This document shows positions 1 to 9,290 of a DNA stretch of 64,000 nucleotides, piece after piece. Below the pieces are notes generated by a model. It was not told the origin of the DNA. It made no database searches and saw only the letters and a program-made list of their open reading frames with translations. How positions within the stretch are numbered: position 1 is the stretch's first letter; each line of letters opens with the position of its first letter. The stretch comes from Arachis hypogaea (taxonomy: Eukaryota > Streptophyta > Magnoliopsida > Fabales > Fabaceae). The stretch lies in contig NC_092052.1 in the NCBI RefSeq assembly GCF_003086295.3, positions 23,969,427 through 24,033,426 on the forward strand, written 5' to 3'. Position numbers and translations under genes: made by a program.

Positions 1-1723
1 CAACCATGCAGTTGGAGCAGCGCTGGCTCAGCGTGAAGGTAAGGATCCTTTTGTTATTGCCTATGCGTCTAAGACTTTAGACACTGCCCAGTCCAATTAT
101 ACTACTACTGAGAAAGAACTTCTTGCTATTATTTTTGCTCTGGATAAATTCTGTGCCTATTTACTTGGTACCAAAGTAGTGGTGTATTCGGACCACGCAG
201 CTCTAAAGTATCTATTAGCTAAAAAGGAGTCCAAACCAAGGCTTATACGTTGGATACTGCTGCTACAAGAATTTAATTTAGAAATAAAGGATAGGAGTGG
301 TAATCAGAATTTAGTAGCAGACCACTTGAGTCGCCTTGAACATATTAAGGATGATTCTACTCCTATAGATGATAATTTTCCTTTTGATAACCTACAAGCA
401 GTATCTGAGGTAGTCCCTTGGTATGCACCTGTTGCTAACTATTTAGATAGCCGCACATTTCCTCCACATTTTTCTAAACATCAAAGAGACAAGCTGAAAA
501 GTGAGTCTAAATATTATATATGGGATGACCCATATTTATGGAGATGTGGCGCTGACCAGATAATTAGACGTTGTGTGCCTCAATCAGAATTCTAGTCCAT
601 TTTAGAGGCCTGTCACTCATCTGAGAGTGGAGGACATTTTGGCCCTCAACGAACAGCTAGAAAGATCTTAGACTGTGGATTCTGGTGGCCTACTCTTTTT
701 AGAGACGCTGCTGAGTTTTGCAAATCTTGTATCCCATGCCATAAATTTGGTAATATATCCAAGAGAGATGAGATGCCTCAACACTATATGCTTTTCTGTG
801 AAATTTTTGATGTATGGGGCATTGACTTCATGGGTCCATTTCCAAATTCTAGTGGATATTTTTATATATTGTTAGCTGTGGATTATGTTTCCAAATGGGT
901 GGAAGCAATCCCTACCCGCACTGACGATGCTAACACTGTTGTTTCCTTTGTGAGAAACCATATTATATGCCGTTTTGGATCACCACGAGCGATCGTGAGC
1001 GATCAAGGCACCCATTTTTGTAACAGGAGACTAACAGGATTGATGAAGAAGCATGGGATAATCCATAAAGTTGCAACAGCTTACCATCCCCAAACTAATG
1101 GGCAAGCCGAGGTGTCGAACAGAGAAATTAAGCGTATCTTGCAAAAGATAGTGAAGCCTCATAGAAAAGACTGGAGCACCAGGCTACAAGATGCACTGTG
1201 GGCATATAGAACAGCATACAAGACACCCATTGGGATGAGTCCCTTTCGCTTAGTTTATGGAAAAGCTTGCCATCTCCCAGTTGAAATCGAACACAGAGCC
1301 TTCTGGGCAGTTAAAGAGTGCAACATGAAAATTGAGAAGGCCGGAGCTGAAAGGAAGTTACAACTGCAGGAACTGGAGAACCTTCGCCTAGAAGTTTATG
1401 AGAATTCCAGAATTTGCAAGGAAAGGATGAAAGTTGTGCATGATCAAAACATCAAGAAGAAAGAATTTCAACCTGGAGATTTCGTCCTCCTTTACAAATC
1501 TCGACTAAGTCTAATGCCCGGTAAGTTAAGATCAAAATGGGAAGGTCCATACAAAGTAGAGAAGGCTGAACTGTACGGAGTTTATCACCTAAGCCATCCT
1601 TCAAGCTCTGAACTTATTAAGGTTAATGGACACCGCCTGAAGCTGTACCATAGTGAGAAAGTGCAGAAAAGCAAAGAGCTTGAGATCCTCCACTTGGAAG
1701 ATCCCCACATAGCAGCAGATTGA
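1..1723 (+). pseudogene. Athila-type gypsy pol, copy A: RNase H end plus integrase
   Basis: This is the 3' part of a Ty3/gypsy polyprotein that enters from the left edge. Bases 1-440 encode the end of RNase H (TTEKELLAI and YSDHAAL motifs). An in-frame TAG at 593-595 replaces a CAG that is intact in copy B (11876-11878). Integrase follows: an HHCC-type zinc region around 600-760, then the catalytic triad D (GIDFMG, codon near 824), D (SDQGTHF, near 1001) and E ([10 protein letters not shown], near 1109), and a C-terminal chromatin or DNA-binding part ending at TGA 1721-1723. The enzyme would insert retrotransposon cDNA into host DNA. It matches 11284-12998 nearly base for base, apart from an 8-bp stretch (1391-1398) missing from copy B. 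The stop makes it a pseudogene, although the rest of integrase is open. Confidence 0.93.
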
Positions 1724-1766
1724 GCTAGTGGAGCGTCCAACTTACGGACGTTAAAGCAAAGTGCTT

Positions 1767-1784
1767 GGTGGGAGACAACCCACC
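1767..1784 (+). promoter_or_regulatory. Conserved stem-loop after pol stop (copy A)
   Basis: GGTGGG-AGACAA-CCCACC forms a perfect 6-bp stem with a 6-nt loop, 44 bases after the integrase stop. The same hairpin follows the last ORF in three other elements of this window (13042, 19489, 30710). Its function is unknown. An RNA role (packaging, 3' processing or translation) is inference. Confidence 0.6.
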
Positions 1785-1851
1785 GCGGTATGATCGTTCT
1801 TTTCTTCACTTTTAGTTTTTTAGTTTTAAAAAAAAAAAAAATTTTGCCGCG

Positions 1852-2395
1852 CGACGCGATTGCACCAGCGACGCGTCCGCGTGGCAGGGGGAGTAAACAA
1901 AAATAAAAATGAACAGAAAGTTATGCAGGAGCAGCGCTGGAGTCGTGCCAATGGCACAAATTACCCCACGCGACCGCGTCGCATGGAAATCATGGCCTCC
2001 CACGCGACCGCGTGCCCCACGCGACCGCGTGCCCCACGCGACCGCGTGCCCCACGCGGCCGCGTGCTCTAAGTTTTCGACGTAAAAGGGTGCACAGTCGC
2101 ATTCTGTGCGAGAGTGATGCTGGAAGCACAATCCTTGTCACGCGACCGCGTCGCTGACGCGGCCGCGTCACCCATTTTATAACGCACACTCATGCGATCG
2201 CGTGACCCACGCGATCGCGTCACCCAATTTTGGCAATTAAAATGAATCGAACAGAGAGTTATGCTGGAGCGAGGCTGCACTCGCGCCAGCAGCGCAACAT
2301 AGCTCACGCGACCGCGTGAACGACCCGATTGCGTCATCTTCCCTGGAGCGCAACCACGCGAATGCGTGCCTTCCGCGGCTGCGTCGCATGCGCCG
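1852..2395 (+). repeat. CG-rich palindrome array, copy A
   Basis: About 20 copies of imperfect palindromes of the form ACGCGNNCGCGT, usually in pairs, sit in an otherwise AT-rich untranslated region. At 2001-2066 a 17-bp unit (CACGCGACCGCGTGCCC) is repeated almost four times in tandem; copy B has only two. The many small ORFs read through here are by-products of the stop-poor GC content. The block is extremely CpG-dense, so it would be a strong methylation target. Confidence 0.85.
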
Positions 2396-3169
2396 CACAG
2401 CTCAACCTCAGTTGCCAAATTATCTTATCTTTCTTTCCTCCAAATCCTAATTTTTCTTTTCCCTCCTTCTTTCTTCTTTCTCCCTTCCCCTTTCTATCTC
2501 ACCTTTCATTCTCTATCTTTCTCACCCCCATTAACAAGGTTTTTCTTTTCTTCTTTCTCACTTTTCTACTATTCTTCTTATTTTCATATGTTATCTTCTT
2601 ATCTTTTCTTCATTGTTCTTATTTTCTTTTCTTTTCTTTTCCTTTTTACTTGGTGTTATCTATTTATGTGAGTCATTATTTATCTTTATATGCTTATGGT
2701 TTGTTATAAATTTGTTTGACAATCATATATATTACTTTTTAAGGGATTGCTTGCATGTTCAAATTCATACTTTCAAGAGCTTATTCTACATGCATGCTAT
2801 GTGTTTGTGAAAAAGCCCATATGGCATTATGCACTTCTTCACATTATTTTACGCTAATATGCAATGCTTGCTTTTCACAAATTCCCTTTCATATTTTATT
2901 AATTAAATTTAATTGTCAATACAAACGTGATGGCTAGTTTGTTACAAATGGTAATCTAAATTGGACATTGAATGTTTGATATATGCTACTCATGCCTTTG
3001 CCTGCATGCCAATAAACCTCTTGCATTCCATTGTCCTACATGCACTTGCTATATTTCCATTGATGAGCTTTTCACATGTAATTCGGACCATGTGTTAATG
3101 CCATTTATCTTTATTGTGCAATGACTATCACTTACAATACCCTCTTCCTTGCTCTATCTCTTTGAATTT
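2396..3169 (+). other. Untranslated leader between pol and ORF3, pyrimidine-rich
   Basis: No credible gene is present. Bases 2425-2660 are almost pure pyrimidine (runs of TTTCTTTCC and TTTTC). Bases 2660-3169 are ordinary AT-rich sequence, repeated at 13640-14228 in copy B and, more diverged, at 31440-32140. Confidence 0.6.
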
Positions 3170-3197
3170 AATTTCCTTTCTCTTCCCTTCTTTCAGG
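3170..3197 (+). promoter_or_regulatory. Candidate 3' splice site for ORF3
   Basis: A polypyrimidine tract ends in CTTTCAG at 3190-3196, with the ATG of ORF3 two bases downstream. The same arrangement (pyrimidines, CAG, G, ATG) stands before the ORF3 remnants at 20739 and 32153. This suggests ORF3 is made from a spliced subgenomic RNA. No 5' splice site was identified. Confidence 0.45.
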
Positions 3198-4450
3198 ATG
3201 GCCACCAAGAAAGGAAAAGAGAAAGCTACTTCCAAACCAACAGCAAGAAGAGGAACTAAAAGAGCATTAGTGGCAGAGCCTTCTTCAACCACAGTCAAGC
3301 CCTCAACAAAAAGAGTTAAGAGGATAATAAAGGTTGACAACAAGGAGAAAGCCTTTCCAGCAAAGGACACTGCGCGATTTTCCAATCGCTACTGTGAGCA
3401 GATGTTCCCTATCCTAGCAGAAAGGAACTATAACAATGAATACCTTCTTATCCTCCCATCCAATATTGCCTCCTTTGTTGAGCCGCAAATTGAACGAAGA
3501 CAATGGGGTTTCTTACGGAGACAGCCGAGGCAGGTCAATCTCTCTTGGGTAGTTGAGTTCTACTCCAACTTCTACATACCGACCCTGCAGTCTGTTTATT
3601 TCCGGCAGCAACAAGTCCCCATCACAGAAGAGGCCATTCAGTACGATCTGAATCTTCCCCCTATTCCAGCAGGAATGGACACTTTTCAAGAGCCACCCTT
3701 CAACGCCAGAGATACCAATTTGACTGGGACTCCGTTCTCGGAGTCATCGCATTACCTGGCAGCCGTTGGATCTACGGATACCACCGTACCCGCCCTAAGG
3801 GAATCTTGGCTTCCGCACTTACCTTGGAGGCTCGCGTATGGGGATAGATCATGTCCCATTACGTCTTTCCGAGCACTCATGAGTCCTCCTTCACTGCAGA
3901 CATGGCTGTTCTACTATGGTGCATCCTTACAGACCAACCTCTGAATCTCTCAAGACACATCCGGAATGCCATGGAGCACGTACAAATCGCGAGCAACCTA
4001 CCTTTTCTCGCCCTGGTCTCAGATCTTGTCTCAGCAGCCGGAGTCTCCTACAGAGCTGGGGACACCAAAGCCATGCTTCCACGGGATGATCAATATGTCC
4101 CTAACGGGAAATACCTCAGACTTTCAGCAGCCACTACAAGCCAGCCTACTGAGCCAGTTGAAGATATTCCTTCTTCAACACCACAAGCATCTACAACTGA
4201 GAAATTGCTCCAGCAGATACTTGAAAAATTGGATCAGCATGAACTGAAAGCTAAGATGAGAGAGCGCCGTAACAAGCGCCGATTTACATACCTCAAGGAG
4301 CTGATCATGGGCAAATTCAAGGACTCAGACACTCCGGACTCCACTTCTTTTACCAGCACCGGGAGTCATGATAGTCCCGACTGTGGAGATACTGCTACCA
4401 GCCCGCCCCTGTTCCTGACAGATGGCACCGAGGACAGTGCAAAGCCTTAA
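3198..4450 (+). pseudogene. ORF3 in the env position (putative plant transposon protein)
   Basis: The start at 3198 lies directly behind a splice-acceptor-like CAG. The N-terminus is very basic (MATKKGKEKA, then KRVKR near residue 40, a likely nuclear localisation signal). A globular region with many aromatic residues follows, resembling the domain annotated in legumes as 'putative plant transposon protein' (family recall, not searched). A frameshift near 3715 moves the coding frame, and a TAG at 3845-3847 interrupts it. The second half (3851-4450) has a helical region (TEKLLQQILEKLDQHELKAK) and a Ser/Thr/Asp-rich acidic tail. No signal peptide or membrane span is visible, so an envelope role is not supported. 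Non-autonomous relatives keep only its first codons. Confidence 0.7.
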
Positions 4451-4462
4451 GTGTGGGGAGGT
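4449..4462 (+). promoter_or_regulatory. Internal purine tract identical to the 3' PPT
   Basis: AAGTGTGGGGAGGT overlaps the ORF3 stop codon and matches the 3' polypurine tract at 5903-5916 base for base. The same duplication occurs in the two related elements at 20882 and 32283. It could act as a second plus-strand primer; that is inference. Confidence 0.55.
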
Positions 4463-5902
4463 CGGTCAGTACCTGACGTCTGGAGGTAATTTTTCTTCTC
4501 TGTACACTAATAATTAGGATATTTTAGTTAGATTTTCTCCCCTTTATAGAATAGAATAAATTGCATAGGTTAGAATAGTTGCATGCATGTTCTACTTGAT
4601 TGAAAAGGCAATAAGTTTCTTTTAAAAATCTATCTTTGGAATAAAATTTCACTAATTTTTCAAAATTTTTATGATAAATCTGCTTGAGTTGTATTTGGAA
4701 CATGATGTTTGAGCTAAAGAACACACAACCTGTGAAAGATTTGAGCCTTTATGTATGGTTACATTATTTAACCATAATTATTTTATTCTTGTGTGTTTAC
4801 TTCTCTATGATTGTAATCTATATTTTGTTTTATCTTATATGTCCAATATTTATTATATTTACATGCTTGCACATGATTGAGGCCATTATTTGTTTAAACT
4901 CACTTATCCAAATCAAGCCTACCCTTTTCAATTACCTTTGTTAACCACTTTGAGCCTTTAAAACCCCATTTGTTCTATATTTTACCACATTACTAACCTC
5001 AAGCTGAAAAACAATTGCATATACCAAATTGAATCTTTGGTTAGCTTAAGATAGAATTGTGTGTGCTAGTTAAGTATGGAAAATTGTGGGAACAAAAGTT
5101 GTTAAGGGAACGTGTCATGAAAATTTAAAGGGAATTTGGATACCTATTCATGTGAAACTATAAGAATCAAAAAATCTATGTGCGTTGATAAGCTTTATTT
5201 ATTTCAATTCAATTCAATTCAAAAAAAATAATAAACAAATAAATAAGGGGACAAAATTACCCCAATGTTAAATTCAGAATTCAAAGATCAATGCACATAT
5301 GATAAAATTAAAATACAAAGTTGAAATATGAGTATGTGTTGAAAAAGGGAATTATGGGTAGCTAGGCATGAATTTAAAAGTATATAGAATATATGTATAT
5401 TAGGTGAGAGCTTAGGTTAATTAAAGATTCAATTTATAAAGCTCACTTAGCCATATGTATACCCTTACCTGCACCTTGGCCCCATTACAACCCTAAAAAG
5501 ACCTCATGATGTTTGCATTGGTATATTAACTGCTGTTGATTGGTTAGGAGAAAAACAAAAGTTAGAAAACATGACTAGAGAAGAATAGAGTAATTACCCT
5601 ATACACTAGAGATTAGAACGTACATACATTATCAGTGAGGGTTCAATGCTTGAATTTTCATGTTTCCTGCTTTCATAAGCTATCTTCTTGCACTTTTATC
5701 GGTTTTATTGTATAATGATAGAATTAGTGGAATTTGATTTGTAATTGTTTTGAAGGGCTTATTTACTTTTGATCAAGTGGACAATAATCATATAGTTGCA
5801 TTTATTTATATATGTAGGATTGCATTGCATTTCATGAGTTTCTACATGTTCATACTTATTTCCTTGTCTCCTTCAATTTAGCATGAGGACATGCTAATGT
5901 TT
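4463..5902 (+). other. 3' untranslated region of the Athila-type element
   Basis: AT-rich sequence without a credible gene. Short blocks match the 3' UTRs at 20896-22362 and 32297-33701, for example the segment around 4880-4930 with GATTGAGGCC and the segment near 5630 with CAGTGAGGGTTC. It ends in the phrase GAGGACATGCTAATG just before the PPT. Confidence 0.6.
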
Positions 5903-5916
5903 AAGTGTGGGGAGGT
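5903..5916 (+). promoter_or_regulatory. Polypurine tract (PPT)
   Basis: AAGTGTGGGGAGGT lies immediately 5' of the LTR. It is the expected primer site for plus-strand DNA synthesis. Confidence 0.8.
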
Positions 5917-7399
5917 TGATAAACCACTATTTTATAGTTTATATTGTGTTTAATTGTGTGGTTTTGTCATGATCCTTACCCACTTATTCATCAATTTAGC
6001 ATGCATTTAGATTTCCTTCCTAAATTCAGTACATGTTTGAAAATTGCTTCCTAGAGACTTTAATTATTTAATTTTAATTTTAATTCTCCTTTATTCCATT
6101 CGATGCCGTGATCTGTGTGTTAAGTGTTTCAGGCTTTATAGGGCATGAATGAGATGGAGATTGGAGATGAAGCTAGCAAAAAATGGAAGGAACACAAGAA
6201 TTTGAGGAGATAACCAGCGAGAAGTGACGCGGTCGCATGGCTCACGCGACCGCGCGAAGGAGCGCAAATCGCAGTGACACGGCCGCATGGCTTGCGTGGC
6301 CGCGCAGATTGGAAAGCGCAAGCGACGTGGTAGTGTGGACGACACGAACGCGTGGAGAGGAAAAAGCGCAAGCGACGCGTCCACATGGACGACGCGATCG
6401 CGTGACATGTGCGATCTGCATAATCTGCAGAATTCGCTGGAGGCGATTTTTTGACCTTATTTCGGCCCAGTTTTCGGCCTGGAACAGTAGACTAGAGTCA
6501 GAGAATATGCAGAAACAACACACATACATTCAGTAGTTTTAGATCTAGTTTTTCACTCTCTTAGGTTTTTCTCTCTAGTTTTTAGAATTTTAATTTTCAA
6601 TTGGTCTTAGCATTGGAACATTGAGAAGAGTTATTTCCTCATCAAGACTTCATCATTCTAGTTTGTTTTCTTAACTTGGTTTTATTCTTCCATATTCTTT
6701 GTTTTGTTCAATTTTATTATTCAGATACTTTTATGATTATTTAATGCAAGGATTATTTCTTTTTAATTCAATTTCAATTCCAATAATCATGTCTTCTTTT
6801 AATTCCCTTTTATGTGTTATGGGTTTATTATTTACAATGCGTGAGTAGTTTCATTACTTGATGGGGAATTGATTGAAAAGGAACTCTTGAGTTGGAAGGA
6901 TTGAAAGAAAATTTATAATTGGGTTAATTGTTGAATTGCTATCCTGTCACCAACGTCAATCCCTTGAACTAAGTGGGTTGTAACTCGTGAACGGATCTAG
7001 TAATCCAACTTGTTTGACTTTCCCTTACCTAGTAAAGGATAACTAAACAGAGTAACCGTTAATTATAAATCCATCTAAAAAAAATCATTCCATCAATGAT
7101 AGAGATTCTAACTAATCAATTCCCAGTCAAGGTTTTTTTTATTCATATCATTTAATTTTCCTCAGTTTACATTCCAATTTACTTACCTCAACTTCTTCGA
7201 ACCTCTGATTAATAAGATAGCACCCTTCTCTGCAACTCGTTGGGAGACGACCTGGGACTTAAAACTCCCAGTAATTTTGATTTAAACTCTTTGTGACACA
7301 TTTCTAAATTGATAGGCAGATTTTCGGTGAATTAAGAACTATACTTGCAACGTATCAATTTTAATAATTTTTTAATTCATCAGCTTCTGCTTCCCATCA
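5917..7399 (+). repeat. LTR shared by copies A and B of the Athila-type element
   Basis: The 1483-bp LTR begins TGATAAACC after a PPT and ends CCATCA five bases before a primer-binding site, giving TGAT...ATCA termini. It serves as 3' LTR of copy A (left) and 5' LTR of copy B (right). Bases 6225-6410 contain CG palindromes like those in the internal region. U3 lacks the clear TATAAA seen in the non-autonomous LTRs. Confidence 0.85.
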
Positions 7400-7404
7400 A
7401 TTTT

Positions 7405-7422
7405 TGGTGCCGTTGCCGGGGA
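7405..7422 (+). promoter_or_regulatory. Primer-binding site, tRNA-Asp type
   Basis: TGGTGCCGTTGCCGGGGA is complementary to the 3' end of plant tRNA-Asp with one mismatch (GTG for GCG). tRNA-Asp priming is typical of Athila and Tat lineages. It starts five bases after the LTR. Confidence 0.85.
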
Positions 7423-7514
7423 GTTGCAATAGAGTGCTAATTTTATTAATTAGAATTTATTTATTTGCATTTTATTTAATTTTGCTACTATGAGCTGCAT
7501 GTTTCTTCCGTCAA

Positions 7515-9290
7515 ATGACGCGTTCACTTCCTGATCTGCGCTTGCTAATATTCGATCCTGAAATTGAAAGGACTATTTCACGAATAAGGCGAGAACAGCG
7601 TAGGTTAGCCCGCTCTGAGGGCGGATCTGAAAGTGAATCTGAGGAAGAAACCAGCCCCCGTTCTACTGATTCGGTTGTTTTACGTGCAGAAAACATGGCA
7701 GCTAGAAGAGTTACCATTCAGGAGGAAGGACCTCCTGATTTTACAATGCAACTGTTTCAAGCGCATCATCCAGCGGTAGATACAGATTTTGAAATAAAGA
7801 CCGCACTGTTAAATTTGATGCCCAAGTTTCATGGCCTACCTGCTCAAGAGCCTATCAAGCACTTGAGAGATTTCCAGGCAGCCTGTTCTACTGTCAGGCG
7901 TGACGGCACTGATGAAACTTCAATTCTGCTGAAAGCTTTTCCGTTTTCTCTTGAGGGAAAAGCAAGAGAGTGGTACTACACTCAACCTCTAGCAAATGTA
8001 TCCAACTGGGATACACTCAGAAAGGAGTTTCTGGAGAAATTCTTTCCATCTGAAGTTACTGATAAACTGAGGAAGGATATCTCTACGATTGTTCAGGATG
8101 ACAATGAGACTCTCTTCGAATACTGGGAGCGCTTCAATAATCTTCTGGAAGCATGCCCCACCACATGATTGACAAGATCGTGCTACTCAGCTATATCACA
8201 CAAGGTATGAGGCCCCAAGATAAGACCACATTGAAAAGTGCCAGCAATGGGTCTATGAAGAAGTACAAGACCACTGATGAAGCTTGGCAATTGATCAGTG
8301 ATTTAGCTGAATCTACTCGGAACCACAGACAGAAGCAAGGCCGTTCAAAAGCCGTTGTAGAAGTATCTTCTGGCAGAGAGACTGCTGCTCTAACTCAAAG
8401 CATCTGTGAGATGACCAACCTGCTGAAGCAAATGCAGTTGAATCAACAAGCTCAGCAAACTCAACCGCAGTAAAACCAACAACTAGTCCCACAAAGAATT
8501 TGCGGAATTTGTGCTGATTACAGCCATTACACTGATGAATGCCCGCAGCTCCAACAAGAAGACAACATGGTGGCATCCACTCACAACTTCTATGACCGCC
8601 CCAACCAAGGGTACAATCAAAGTGGAAATAATAACCATGGATGGCAAGACAATTCAAACCAGAATTGGAGGGACAACAATAACAGGGGAGGTAGAGATAA
8701 TCAGAGAAATCAGAGGTGGAATAATAACAACAACAGGCAGCAAAATCAACCTTACCGAGCACCTCACCTGAGGCAAAACCAAGGACCACCGATCAATCAG
8801 CAGCAAACCTCTCAATTTACTCATTCTTCTGTATCTTCTAATGAAGATTTATTACAAGCTTTTGAGAAAAGACAACTGGCCATGAAAAGTACCATCGTGA
8901 ACAGTATTAACGCCAGTCTGAATGGTCTCACCTCTACTCTGCAAGCTTTTATGACACAGCTTGGTTCAGCACAAAATTCCAGTAATCAACCTTCAAGCAC
9001 CACTGGAATCTCCTCTCAACCATTACCCAATCCAAAGGGAGGCATTAATGCTATCACCCTGAGGTCTGGAACTACACTACAGGAGAGGAATCAGGAGGAA
9101 CCAAGCTCACCAGAATACGCCTCAGCTGAAGAGGTGGTGGAAATCGAAGATGTTGAAGAGGAAGAGGATATACAGGACATAGCTGAAGAAGAGATAGCTC
9201 AACCACAAGAAGAAGCACCAAAAGGCGCAGGCACCACAGATACCACTGTTCCCATTCCATTTCCACAGCTTGCAAGGAAGCCCAGGAAGC
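7515..9290 (+). pseudogene. gag (capsid and nucleocapsid) of Athila-type element
   Basis: Gag packages the retroelement RNA into cytoplasmic particles. The frame opens at ATG 7515 and runs to about 8157, where a one-base loss shifts the frame (open again from 8153). The retrotransposon gag domain is visible as EGKAREWYY and FLEKFFPS around residues 150-180. After a TAA at 8471-8473 comes a CCHC zinc knuckle (C-x2-C-x4-H-x4-C, 8501-8542), then a long Asn/Gln-rich stretch (8570-8830) and an acidic Glu-rich tail (9110-9230). Gag and pol share one frame with no stop between them beyond those noted. The frameshift and stop make it non-functional. Confidence 0.88.

Noticed and set aside
2001..2066. 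Tandem 17-bp units as a CRISPR-like array
   Set aside because: There are no unique spacers, the units are directly adjacent, and the DNA is a plant retrotransposon.
1812..2418. Several overlapping ORFs on both strands in the CG palindrome blocks (also at 6129-6536, 13065-13669, 30991-31432)
   Set aside because: They arise because CG-rich palindromes contain few stop codons; the peptides are Arg/Ala/Thr repeats with no conservation of frame between copies.
3198..4450. ORF3 as a retroviral-type envelope gene
   Set aside because: Position fits, but there is no signal peptide, membrane span or Cys pattern; the basic nuclear-type N-terminus argues against it.
8313..8789. 158-codon minus-strand ORF
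   Set aside because: It is antisense to gag; its Cys/Tyr-rich peptide mirrors the Asn/Gln codons of the nucleocapsid region.
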